Source of the DNA: Glandiceps talaboti
Lineage: Eukaryota > Hemichordata > Enteropneusta > Spengelidae
Direction of reading: 5' to 3'
DNA length: 64,000 nt
Assembly: GCF_964340395.1 (NCBI RefSeq)
Contig: NC_135549.1
Span: 11,612,342 to 11,676,341 of the forward strand
Positions 1-14,618 of the stretch are shown here, one piece after another. The translations under genes and the position numbers were made by a program. The stretch's first letter is position 1; every line of letters begins with the position of its first letter. Under the pieces are notes generated by a model. It saw nothing but the letters and a program-made list of their open reading frames with translations. It made no database searches and was not told where the DNA came from.

Positions 1-3000
1 CGACACCTCTATTCCGTAATGACAACTTCTCGAGGAATTCTTGATCTACATCGTTTCCAAATCCAAGACAGAAAAGTGAGCCCTGTCCCTCTATGACCGA
101 TGCAAAATTGTCTGCAATTTCCTCCTGATTTGTCTGCCCAACTGTTGGAAGACCGTCAGTTAACAATATAAGGAGTGAGGCTGACTTAGACGACGAAGTA
201 ATGGTGTTGTCCGAAAACTCGTGAAGGATAAGTGCCCCAGTAGTGAGAGCTTGGTTAATATTAGTACCTGTAACAGAGAATAGAGAATATTGTACCATAA
301 TATCAAACATTGTCTTGAAATATTTAAGTTTATTTTCCAAAGATACAGTAAATTGAAATAAACTAGGTAACATCATGTCATCATATTTCATATTGATATT
401 ATAGTCAAAATATTGTAATGTTTTAATGAATTTTATTCTTTTCACTTACCACCATTGGCGCTAAGATGGTTAATAAACCAGTTTGCGGCATAGACGTTTT
501 CATGAGATGCAGGGACCAGTCCATTTTGCAGCCACTTACGGACATCATTACTGAAGGTGACTATGTTAAACATATCGCCAGGGCGCATATCGGCCAAAAT
601 GCTCTTCATTGCTGTCTTGGTTTGAGTTAATTTCCGTCCATCCATTGATCCACTGGTGTCTATAATGAAGATAACGTTCTTGTTGGCGGGTGGAATACCA
701 ATTGGAGCAAAATGATGGACAAAATAACTACCAAGAATCTGAAAGTGGATACACAAAGATATTCAACATGAATGATAACTTTAAAAAAGTATAGATTGAT
801 GTATAGACAACATAATTAATTAAAAATCAACCAATCAACTAATTTAAACAATCAATAAATAAATGTTAAAACAAAATCTTCAAGGTTTCTGGATATTTTG
901 GTGACACGAATAACAAGTGTCACTTTTTGAACTTTAAGTGCATGTGCAAATGTAAGACATGGAAAATCCTATTCAAAATATGTCTCGTAGACCAACGAAT
1001 AGGCCAACCTTCCTTCTCCTGATCCCATTTTACAACTTACCCAAACCCCCTTTTAGTCTGTTCTTCGGTTTCCATCCCTTACTTACGAAGATTGATCAAT
1101 TCTCCCTTTGATAATCTTTGGTATGTTCTCTATTATTGCATTTTGGTTATACAGCTTTATAAAATGTCCAACAACACTAGTAATATACAAAGTATGTATT
1201 TCCGTACCTGCAATTCACCTGCGTTAAATTCATGATTTACATCATAGCGAACGACAAAATCGCCCATAATTCCATCCTCAGTTGCAATAGCTTCTTGCTC
1301 CTGAGGAGATGGGTTAAACGTGACATGTGCAAAGCCAGGCGTTTCTTGTACAATATCAACGTATGAACTATTTTCCTCTCGTCCACTCCATCTGTCAATT
1401 GCATTAGTTTGAATATCTGGTACTTGAATGAAAGCTATCCCCTGTGGTTCTGTCAGAAATACACGGACCTTCAGGCTGTATATAATCTGGAAATAGTATA
1501 TAAGAGTAGGAAGGTTCAATAAATATATGATACCAGATAGTGACATAAACTTGTTAAGACCAACTGACGACCAAGTAAGAGAATGCTTCGTCTCTTGTAT
1601 GTAGATATTAACCCGTCCTGTTTCATAGCTTAGATGTAGAAATTGACCCGTACTATACCATAGCTTGGATGAACAAATTGACCAGCCCTATTTCATAACT
1701 TAAATGTACAAATTGACCCGTCCTATTTCATAGATTCGATGTACAAATTGACCAATTCTATTTCATAGCTTAGATGTACAAATTGACCAGTCCTATTTCA
1801 TAGCTTAGATGTACAAATTGACCAGTCCTATTTCATTGATCAGATGTAGAAATTGACAAGTCCTATACCATAGCTTAGATGTACAAAATGACCAATCCTA
1901 TTTCATAGCTTAGATGTACAAAATGACCAATCCTATTTCATAGCTTAGATGTACAAATTGACCAATCCTAATTCATAGCTTAGATGTACAAATTGACCAG
2001 TCCTATTTCATAACTTAGATGTACAAATTGACCAGTCCTATTTCATAGATTAGATGTACAAATTGACCAGTCCTATTTCATAGATTAGATGTACAAAATG
2101 ACCAATCCTATTTCATAGCTTAGATGTACAAATTGACCAGTCCTATTTCATAGATTAGATGTACACATTGACCAGTCCTATGTCATAGCTTAGATGTAGA
2201 AACTGACCAGTGCTATTTCATGGCTTATATGAACAAATTGACCAATCCTATTTCATAGCTTAGATGTACAAAATGACCAATCCTATTTCATAGCTTAGAT
2301 GTACAAATTGACCAATCCTAATTCATAGCTTAGATGTACAAATTGACCAGTCCTATTTCATAACTTAGATGTACAAATTGACCAGTCCTATTTCATAGAT
2401 TAGATGTACAAATTGACCAGTCCTATTTCATAGATTAGATGTACAAATTGACCAGTCCTATTTCATAGATTAGATGTACAAAATGACCAATCCTATTTCA
2501 TAGATTAGATGTACAAAATGACCAATCCTATTTCATAGATTAGATGTACAAAATGACCAATCCTAATTCATAGCTTAGATGTACAAAATGACCAATCCTA
2601 TTTCATAGCTTAGATGTACAAATTGACCAATCCTAATTCATAGCTTAGATGTACAAATTGACCAGTCCTATTTCATAACTTAGATGTACAAATTGACCAG
2701 TCCTATTTCATAGATTAGATGTACAAATTGACCAGTCCTATTTCATAGATTAGATGTACAAATTGACCAGTCCTATTTCATAGATTAGATGTACAAATTG
2801 ACCAATCCTAATTCATAACTTAGATGTACAAATTGACCAGTCCTATTTCATAGATTAGATGTACAAATTGACCAATCCTATTTCATAGATTAGATGTACA
2901 AAATGACCAATCCTATTTCATAGATTAGATGTACAAAATGACCAATCCTAATTCATAGCTTAGATGTACAAAATGACCAATCCTATTTCATAGCTTAGAT

Positions 3001-6000
3001 GTACAAATTGACCAATCCTAATTCATAGCTTAGATGTACAAATTGACCAGTCCTATTTCATAACTTAGATGTACAAATTGACCAGTCCTATTTCATAGAT
3101 TAGATGTACAAATTGACCAGTCCTATTTCATAGATTAGATGTACAAATTGACCAGTCCTATTTCATAGATTAGATGTACAAATTGACCAATCCTAATTCA
3201 TAACTTAGATGTACAAATTGACCAGTCCTATTTCATAACTTAGATGTACAAATTGACCAGTCCTATTTCATAGATTAGATGTACAAATTGACCAATCCTA
3301 ATTCATAGATTAGATGTACAAATTGACCAGTCCTATTTCATAGATTAGATGTACAAATTGACCAATCCTAATTCATAACTTAGATGTACAAATTGACCAG
3401 TCCTATTTCATAACTTAGATGTACAAATTGACCAGTCCTATGTCATAGCTTAGATGTACAAAATGACCAATCCTATTTCATAGCTTAGATGTACAAATTG
3501 ACCAGTCCTATTTCATAACTTAGATGTACAAATTGACCAATCCTATTTCATAGATTAGATGTACAAAATGACCAATCCTATTTCATAGCTTAGATGTACA
3601 AATTGACCAATCCTATTTCATAGATTAGATGTACAAAATGACCAGTCCTATTTCATAACTTAGATGTACAAATTGACCAGTCCTATTTCATAGATTAGAT
3701 GTACAAATTGACCAGTCCTATTTCATAGATTAGATGTACAAATTGACCAGTCCTATTTCATAGCTTAGATGTACAAAATGACCAATCCTATTTCATAGCT
3801 TAGATGTACAAATTGACCAGTCCTATTTCATAACTTAGATGTACAAATTGACCAATCCTAATTCATAGCTTAGATGTACAAATTGACCAGTCCTATTTCA
3901 TAGATTAGATGTACAAATTGACCAATCCTAATTCATAGCTTAGATGTACAAATTGACCAGTCCTATTTCATAGATTAGATGTACAAATTGACCAGTCCTA
4001 TTTCATAGATTAGATGTACAAAATGACCAATCCTATTTCATAGATTAGATGTACAAAATGACCAATCCTAATTCATAGCTTAGATGTACAAAATGACCAA
4101 TCCTATTTCATAGCTTAGATGTACAAATTGACCAATCCTATTTCATAGATTAGATGTACAAATTGACCAGTCCTATTTCATAGATTAGATGTACAAATTG
4201 ACCAATCCTATTTCATAGCTTAGATGTACAAATTGACCAGTCCTATTTCATAGATTAGATGTACAAAATGACCAATCCTATTTCATAGCTTAGATGTACA
4301 AATTGACCAGTCCTATTTCATAGATTAGATGTACACATTGACCAGTCCTAATTCATAGCTTAGATGTACAAATTGACCAGTCCTTTTTCATAACTTAGAT
4401 GTACAAATTGACCAGTCCTATTTCATAGATTAGATGTACAAATTGACCAGTCCTATTTCATAGATTAGATGTACAAAATGACCAATCCTATTTCATAGAT
4501 TAGATGTACAAAATGACCAATCCTATTTCATAACTTAGATGTACAAATTGACCAGTCCTATTTCATAGATTAGATGTACAAATTGACCAATCCTATTTCA
4601 TAGCTTAGATGTACAAATTGACCAGTCCTATTTCATAGATTAGATGTACAAATTGACCAGTCCTATTTCATAGATTAGATGTACAAATTGACCAATCCTA
4701 TTTCATAGATTAGATGTACAAAATGACCAATCCTATTTCATAGATTAGATGTACAAAATGACCAATCCTAATTCATAGATTAGATGTACAAATTGACCAG
4801 TCCTATTTCATAGATTAGATGTACAAATTGACCAGTCCTATTTCATAGATTAGATGTACAAAATGACCAATCCTAATTCATAACTTAGATGTACAAAATG
4901 ACCAATCCTATTTCATAGCTTAGATGTACAAAATGACCAATCCTATTTCATAGATTAGATGTACAAATTGACCAGTCCTATTTCATAGCTTAGATGTACA
5001 AAATGACCAATCCTATTTCATAGCTTAGATGTACAAATTGACCAGTCCTATTTCATAGATTAGATGTACAAATTGACCAGTCCTATTTCATAGCTTAGAT
5101 GTACAAAATGACCAATCCTATTTCATAGCTTAGATGTACAAATTGACCAATCCTAATTCATAACTTAGATGTACAAATTGACCAGTCCTATTTCATAGAT
5201 TAGATGTAGACTATTTCATTGATCAGATGTACATATTTATAAGTCCTAGCTGGCGTCGATGGGAATGGCGATGGATGGATGTTAATTATAAACAACTAGC
5301 AGATGTATCGGCTTAAACTGCAAAGGAAATTAAATGCAGATTTCAAAGGTAAACTCAAATGGGAAATAGTGCGTTGCACCTGTGTTATGAAATAATTGCA
5401 ACATGTAACGATCGAGCAGCTATGATGGAAATATGCAATAAACGTAACGCACCTGGTGGGGTTTTATTGTAATTCTGTGTTCATAGATGCCACGACGTCG
5501 AAATAGCAGCTCTTGATAGGTTAAGACAAACTTAGCCTTTCCGCCAGACCTTACATTCATAGATACGGCGAAAGTGTCTGTTTCCCGTTCTCTGAAATCA
5601 AAATAACATCAACTTTAGTTTGAAGGTTATTACGTATACGTGACGGCAGCAAAACATTTGCTCTGGCAGAATTTACTCTCTCTACATATCTAGCTATAGG
5701 GCCATCTAGAATGACTGTTTGCATAGTACTAAAATATAAAGACGATTTATTAGTGGTATATGTGTGATATAGGTACACTCATAGTGGTAGACTGGGAAAG
5801 TCGTGATTTTGATGGATTTATCCATTTGTCTAGGGGAGAGTAGATTTTAGATTTACATATGTTGTTTGACCTCTGCTGAAAAGTTTCTTTGGTAAAACGT
5901 CAAGAATATATTCAGAGTTAAAGTTTCCGAATTGCAATAAACTTTTATTCTGTTTGTTTGTTAAGTCCGGGATTGAAACCAAATTCGAATATGAAAACCA

Positions 6001-9000
6001 AGCAAGAATTATGTATCAGTATGAAGTTTGTTGTGAATGGTGAACAAAGTTTTTAAATTAACTCACTTGATAACAACATGTCCAGCTGTTTGTCCTCGTT
6101 CTCTGGCACTGTCATACGTTTGCTGTGCTTTTGCTTTCTCCTTTACCACACCAACGTAAGTTTTATTTCCAATTTCCCTGTAGAGACACAAATAACAACC
6201 AAGAAAATGCATGACACGAGCAGATGAAGAGGATACATATTGTTCATCTCATGAAGTGAATTAGGCTACATAGAGAGAAGTATCACCACTGAACTCAAGA
6301 CCGTAAATTTTCTTGACGTCGATAGAATGATCTCAATGAGAACTTAAAATCAACAACATGTGTTTTGAACCATTCTCTCTTATATGTCCATCATATCATG
6401 CTACTATATATACTCTCCGTTTCAAGTTACCGTTCAGTAACTCAGATTGGATGAATATAATGTATAGTGTCTGAATTAAATGAAGTAATGTACCACCATG
6501 CAGACCCGGATGCAGACATCAAATGCAGATATCAAAACATTGGCGCCCGTGTGTCTGTGTCTAATTGCAGTATCTTTAAAGTTTAGACGAACTGTATCAA
6601 GAAACTGTGATCTTGCTATCTTACTATTAAACATGCAGTTTCTTAATACATGTAGTTTCTGCATGGTTGTATCAAATATAGTCGCTGAACGGTCACTTGA
6701 AATGGACTGAAATATTACAACTCAGAGTAAATACATGCAACAAATGTGATGCACATCATTCATTGGATTGTGAAGCTGTTTATGATAGGTGTCAACACTT
6801 ACACTGTAAAGTTTGTCATAAATGCTGATTCCGGTATTTTCATTTTGAACATAACTTCCCTGGCCTCATCGTCATTGTTCTTCAAAACGGTTGTAACCTT
6901 TGTAGTTGCGAAGCGTGACGTAATATGAGAAGTGATGTGAAGTTTCTTGATCACCGGCTGAAGAAACCAAGTACGCAAGTGTTAGGTCAAAATCCAAATG
7001 ACAAAAATTGAGAGAAATGTCAACTCACCACTTGCTGTTAATATTGTGTCTTTGTATCCTAAGGGAGCACTTAGTAATTATACTCAAATGGGGGGGGGGG
7101 TCGGGAAATTGGGGCGGGTGGGGGTCTGTTTGGGGGAAATCAAGTAACGATTACATTTTATTTTTTTGTGATTTGGGCATCCCACTGCTGTCATAACTGT
7201 TACATCACACTACTACAACATCCTATCAATGCCTCTGTTTGAAGTTGAAACTATTAGCACTGGAATATATTAACACACTGCCACCACCAGGATGATTTTA
7301 CATACCCGGATGAAACAACACTTGTCCAAATGTTCTGAGAGGGTGACCCTAAAACGAATGACAACCTGAATGACGGAAAACGAATGACAGCATTTCTAGG
7401 TGGTAAACAGTGGAATGACACCCTTTTCTACATTCAGTTAGTTGAATGACACCCTCTGCACTGTAGAACCACTGGAATGACAGCCGCCACTCTATAAAAT
7501 AAGTGGAATGACAGCATTTTAATGCTTTGGAACTGGAATGACAGCATTTCTAGGTGGTAAACAGTGGAATGACACCCTTTTCTACATTCAGTTAGTTGAA
7601 TGACACCCTCTGCACTGTAGAACCCCTGGAATGACAGCCGCCACTCTATAAAATAAGTGGAATGACAGCATTTTCATTAAAAATGCTGTCATTCCACTTA
7701 TTTTATAGAGTGGTGGCTGTCATTCCAGTGGTTCTACAGTGCAGAGTGTGTCATTCAACTAACTGAATGTAGAAAAGGGTGTCATTCCACTATTTACCAC
7801 CTAGAAATGCTGTCATTCCAGTTCCAAAGCATTAAAAATGCTGTCATTCCACTTATTTTATAGAGTGGCGGCTGTCATTCCAGTGGTTCTACAGTGCAGA
7901 GGGTGTCATTCAACTGACTGATTGTAGAAAAGGGTGTCATTCCACTGTTTACCCCCTAGAAATGCTGTCATTCCAGTTCCAAAGCATTAAAAATGCTGTC
8001 ATTCCACTTATTTTATAGAGTGGCGGCTGTCATTCCAGTGGTTCTACAGTGCAGAGTGTGTCATTCAACTAACTGATTGTAGAAAAGGGTGTCATTCCAC
8101 TGTTTACCACCTAGAAATGCTGTCATTCCAGTTCCAAAGCATTACAAATGCTGTCATTCCACTTATTTTATAGAGTGGCGGCTGTCATTCCAGTGGTTCT
8201 ACAGTGCAGAGGGTGTCATTCAACTAACTGAATGTAGAAAAGGGTGTCATTCCACTGTTTACCACCTAGAAATGCTGTCATTCCAGTTCCAAAGCATTAA
8301 AAATGCTGTCATTCCACTTATTTTATAGAGTGGCGGCTGTCATTTCAGTGGTTCTACAGTGCAGAGGGTGTCATTCAACTAACTGATTGTAGAAAAGGGT
8401 GTCATTCCACTGTTTACCACCTAGAAATGCTGTCATTCCAGTTCCAAAGCATTAAAAATGCTGTCATTCCACTTATTTTATAGAGTGGCGGCTGTCATTC
8501 CAGTGGTTCTACAGTGCAGAGGGTGTCATTCAACTAACTGAATGTAGAAAAGGGTGTCATTCCACTGTTTACCCCCTAGAAATGCTGTCATTCCAGTTCC
8601 AAAGCATTAAAAATGCTGTCATTCCACTTATTTTATAGAGTGGCGGCTGTCATTCCAGTGGTTCTACAGTGCAGAGGGTGTCATTCAACTAACTGAATGT
8701 AGAAAAGGGTGTCATTCCACTGTTTACCACCTAGAAATGCTGTCATTCGTTTTCCGTCATTCAGGTTGTCATTCGTTTTAGGGTCACCCGTTCTGAGACC
8801 ATGATCTGACTGCGAGACATGACGTCATACGGCGTTTCTTCAGATGTAAACAATCATCATCCTTGTCTAATTTCGAAGATGCTGATCATTACAAGTACAT
8901 TATTTCATACCAGTTGTCCATTAATACAATACATACGTACAACATAAGAATATACCATTTCATGATTACACAACTCCGTCATCATCATCAAGTTCTACCT

Positions 9001-9484
9001 AGATGCGAACATAACTATATCATAGTCTATGGGTATCATCAGAACACTGCTGCCAGAATAGTCACTCGGTCAAAGAAATTCACTCATATCACACCAACTC
9101 TCTGTGACCTACATTGGTTGCCTGTCCACTTCAGGATTGAATTTAAGATCCTTCTCCTAACTTACAAAGCTCAAAACAATAAAGCCCCAGGATATATCTC
9201 AGAATTAATCGAGGAATATAAACCACAACGCTCTCTTCGATCAGCTAAAAAAAGCCTGTTAGTTCAGCGTACATTTAACAACAAAACCTATGGTGGTCGC
9301 GCCTTTACAATCTGTGCTCCAAAGCTTTGGAATGACCTACCACAGGATATACGCCAGTCCACAAGCCTGGAAATCTTCAAAAAACGACTGAAACATCACA
9401 TGTTTATGCGAGCATTCTGTGTAAATTGAACACCATCTAGCGCCTTTTAACAATTTGACTTTTTGGAATTTGGCGCTATATAAA

Positions 9485-9530
<46 letters not shown>

Positions 9531-9707
9531 CTTAACTTCAAACACAATTCGCAAATGACCAAAACATTCTCCAAACATACAATACAATGCATTAAGAGAT
9601 CACGTTTCGGACAATCAGATTTTTACTGCCATTGTTATTACCTCCTATAGGAGGAGATTATCCTTTTCCCTGTTCTGTGTGCCTGCGTGTCTGTGTGTGT
9701 ATCTTTA

Positions 9708-9752
<45 letters not shown>

Positions 9753-12700
9753 GAGGACAATATCTCAAAAACTACAGTACCGATTCTAATGAAACTTGTT
9801 ACACATATTCCATATGCTAATTAATGAGCTTTTGTAATTAGGCTATATCTTAAGAATGCACGCTTCAAATTTAATATAACTAGGCACATACATCAACCAT
9901 AATCAAGAACACATATCCTATAAAAACAATACATTTTTAGTTTTATTGATTATTAATTATTTTCGATAATTAGTTATATGAATACATACTTCAAATTAAA
10001 TTTAATTGGTATATACATTAAACATAATAAAACACATATGTGTTACAATGCTTGTTGATGTAGCTTCTAATGAGATGTTTGCACAATTAATGATTTTCAG
10101 TAGTTTAGCTGTATCTAAAGAATTCAAAATCTTGAAATTCCTCAACAATTGGTACATATATCTGCCACAACAAAGCATACCTGTCCTATAAAGCCAGTTG
10201 GCCTAGTTCTTAAAGTCATATCTAGAGAATGCACACTTCAAATTCCGCAAAATACATACATCAACCATAGTAAGCAATCATGTCATATAATGTCTTTTGG
10301 CATAGCAATTAGTTTTAATGAGTAATTTGCATAGTTAATGAGTTTTGGTAATTAGAAATGCAATTTCAATATACTTTGATACAGACATCAACCATAACAA
10401 AGTACATATGTCCTACAAGGGCTGAATTCCACTAATGTACATAGGAGCAAAAAGCTGTGGTTTGCCCTTACGAGAGGCTTTCAGTTTAAATTTGGTTTAA
10501 ACTAAAATGCCTGTGCTACTGAATTATAAATTCATTAAATTGGTGTAAAAACAGGGGAATATTCACACAGCTGTAACGTAACTCAGGGGGCCTTCAGTAA
10601 TTACAAGGGGAAGTGCTGGGGGAAATTAGGCTCGGACTGTTGAGTAAAATGTAACCATTCCCAAACACCATAATGCTAAAAAGTAGCCCTATCTCAACTT
10701 TCTTTCTCTAAAACATGACCCTCTCCCATTTAAAAAAATGAGATAAATGATGTCAGATATGTAAAAGGACATGAGCACCAGAATCAAGGGGAAGGACTTC
10801 GTCCCACCGCTGCCACCAATGCTGAATGTTTTACAGGCATTGGATAATTTCTCAGTACTACTGCCATGTGGATATGTGTGAAGGCATTGCATTCATAAAT
10901 ACTTGTGTTTGGATCTCATGGGCTGAGCTGAAGGCCACAATTCAACTCCCAATGATTAGATTGGCAAACTCCTGACATCATCTGGAGCAAGTTCAAAATC
11001 TCCCCAACATTATGCCAAGTATCTTACCCAACTGCTCCCATTTTACACCTGTGAGACACACTCCTCTCCTCACACCATAGCTGACTATTAATTCATTACA
11101 TGGTCGTCACCAGCAATCTGATATAGACTGATATCATGGTACCAAACCCTAACCCTAACCCTTAAACCCAAATGACTGCACTGGGATTTGGAATGGTGGC
11201 AGCGATGGTATGACAAAAAACACCCAAAATAATGCAATGTTAGGCAATACAATGAGTCAAAGTATAAAATATGGCCTTCCCCAAAGAGCCGATTTGTAAA
11301 ACATAACACCCCCAATTCCCCCGGCCACCCCCTTGTAAATACTGGAGACTCCTTAAAACATGACCAATTTCAGTGTTGACGTCAACGCATACCACTACCT
11401 ATCATGAAAAATCAACAAGAAGACAAGTTCATGAGGGCTGTTTTCTCGACACGGATTACTGACATACGCCGATATTTTCACTATCTATCCGACTACTACT
11501 ATCTCAATTACGGATGTATATAAACCATTGATGGCGTGGTTGTTCCTGTTTATTTCAACATTCTTATCTTTTACAACAAGGGCGGATATCATAACTTATC
11601 TGGACTTAGCACTTCTGAAATATCTATAATGGGGGAAGGATGTTACAACAACAACAATTTGACCTACTTCCCTCTTGTAGACGTCATATCAGTTGTTAAC
11701 ATTGTATACACCGGGAATGTAAAAAGGAGCGCATTTAAAGAAATTATGAAATGATATAATTATTATGTTATTTTGGAATCCCACCGCTGCCACCGGTTAC
11801 AACTACCATATCCCACCACTTCCGCTATTGTATTATAGTATCAGAACACATCAGTTAAATCACTGCTGACAACCATGCAGTTAATCAATTCTTAGATGTG
11901 GTGTGAGGTGAAGAGTTGGGCTTACAGGAGCGAAAGGGTGACAGTATGGTAAGATATTGATGGTATTGTGATGGAGTGGGGATGCTGACCTTAATCCTGA
12001 CAATGTGGCGAGTATCGAGTATGTCTATCTAGTCTTTGGCAGATTTCGTCTTTAGCTACGCCAGTTTAAATTCAAACACAGGAGTACATTAACGCAATGC
12101 CATCACACACATATTCACTGTTGTGGTATTAGTGGGAATCAACAAATGCCTTTAAAGCCATCGATGTCCTGGCAGCGCTAGCAGTGGGATCAAATCCGTG
12201 CCATTGATTCTTGGATATATGTCCCTTTTCATAATTGACAGCATTTTGACCTAATTACAAAACATTCGACTTGGGGTAGAGTCATATATTATAGAGAATT
12301 GAATTTAGGGGTGGAATTGGTGGAGGATCACATTTAAGTGACCGACCATGATTTGATTTCCCCTGCTCCCTGTAATCAGTTATGAATGTTCCCTAAGGTT
12401 ATTTGCTGATGATTGTATACAAAGTAGATTCGTGGAGATGTTATAATCTATAACAAATCTAAGAAGTGTACTGTTATTCTGTGGCTAAAATAAATAATAA
12501 CAATAACGAAACGGGCTTTAATTGGCATGGTGGTATGTTAAACAATGCGGATATTGCAACGTCCTTACGCTTTGTATCGGTAAAACGAAAGAGATGCGCA
12601 TGCGTTATTACAATATTTGAATAGACAAGCTAGTGTATAATTGTCTTCAAGAAAAATAAAAAACAGATGGAATAGTAGAGTAGCATTTCGTCCTTCAAAT

Positions 12701-14577
12701 CTAAAGGTATGCTACACAGACATAAACACAGGAGCGAAATTGTACATATAATTTATTGAACTAAGTTTATCAATGATTATCGCTCAATCAGGAATTATTG
12801 GTATTAAAGAAGATTACTAGTGGTAATGTTAAATTTGAATTGTAAAGAAACTGACTCATAACTTAAATCATCAATGACGCTATATAGCATGACTGTAAAT
12901 ACTGTGACGCAATTTGCCCAAGTTTACGTTGTCAATAATCCATTAGTTACAAGAAAGTTTGGATTACAGTAAATGATATAAATTAACCATAATAAACTAA
13001 TACGCGACCAAAGTGTGATTTTGAATAAAATAATGTATTGTTATTACAATACTATACTTACATTAGAATTGGGGTTGTTGACTCCTCTCCTGTCACGTGA
13101 CAACTGCAAAGAAAAAGAAAAGCACTGGATTTAGTATTGTACTTTAAAAATGAAAGCCTATGAAAGAAAAACTTCAGATAACATCTACTTTAGAGATTAA
13201 ATAGCTAGAATAAGATACGTATCTTTCAAAATATATGCCTGTAAAATACATGTCTCTTATGATACAACAAATTATTGACTTTTCGTAGGCCTGGTAGGTA
13301 GGTTCTGGTTACCCGATCCCACATAGTTGTTCACTGCCTATCCTAAAGGGATTTTTACATATTCGAGGAAAAAAATAAAATCGTGAAAATTCTGAAGTCT
13401 AGCCAGAAATAGTGGACGCGGAAACTGACATCAACTTAAAAGGACAATATAAAACTGTTCTCATATCTGTAATGGCTGTACATGTGATAGGAAGAAACCA
13501 ATAACACAGAGACCATTTGGAAAATACATATCTAACTACCTGAAATAGACACTCACAACTGAAAAAAAAGCAAAATAAAATAAAAAATCTACCTACCCCA
13601 CTATTCTAAAATTGAGTGTAATCAGAACCACACAATTATTTTTATTAGGCTTTACAATTATTAAACAATATGCAGTCTCTTGGGTTCATTTTTTCCACTT
13701 TCTTTCTTTTTTAAAGAGTGAATCCAAGTCTTTTATTCATATACCCTGGAGTGGCCACGAGTGCACGAGTACATATTACAACAACAATGGGACTGCATAC
13801 CTGAAACAAGCGAATCAGCTGGTGGGATGATGTGCTGGTAATAACTTATTTAGAACTGAATATCGACAAGACCAAATAAATCAATATAGATTTTAGAAAT
13901 ACAGTACGGGTCACATTCCGCTATCAGTTCACAGTAGAGAGGTTGAAATTGTTGAACTATTCAAATTTCTTGGTGCCCTTATTTCAGAGAATTTGAAGTG
14001 GGAAAAACATGTCGATAATGTTCTCTACTTCCTCCGTCGCCTAAAGAGTTTCGGTGTCAACAAAACTATCATTCAAATTTTACCATACCTTGGTCGAAAG
14101 TGTTCTCTTTCACTGTCTGGTACTGCAATATTACTATGAAAGATGACCATGCTAAGATAAATACTATTGTTAAATCTACATCGTCAATTATTGGGGCAGA
14201 CAATTCTTCCCTTGAATCACAGTGACTCTTTATTGATCGCACCACAAGGAAATCGAAATCAATAATCAACGATGAATCTCACCCTACTTGCACACAATAT
14301 TATGATTGAATTACTGCCTTCAGGATCACGGTATAGAGCAATTGAATCAAAAACGAATCATTTCAGTAATAGATTTTACCCAACGGCCGTACACGTACTG
14401 AACAGAGCATAGTGTTTTAATTCATTATTTTATATCATAATATGAAAATTCTACCATTACAGTTAATTATTATATATTTACTTATCTATTTACGTATCCC
14501 CCGTCCGTGAAACTACATCAATTTCCTTTGTAAACGTTTACGTTTATATCTAATAAGAAAGTTTGAAGAAGTAGTAA

Positions 14578-14618
<41 letters not shown>

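Noticed and set aside
8089-8328. 79-codon ORF
   Set aside because: It is a translation of the 155-bp units of the foldback element.
7358-8775. CRISPR-like pattern of short repeats at 31-bp steps
   Set aside because: The spacers recur in every 155-bp unit, the array is inverted on itself and ends in transposon-type inverted repeats with a target duplication, in an animal genome.
11145-11164. Ancient telomere fusion
   Set aside because: Only three CCCTAA units, and the paralogous site shows the same tract was simply duplicated with the gene.
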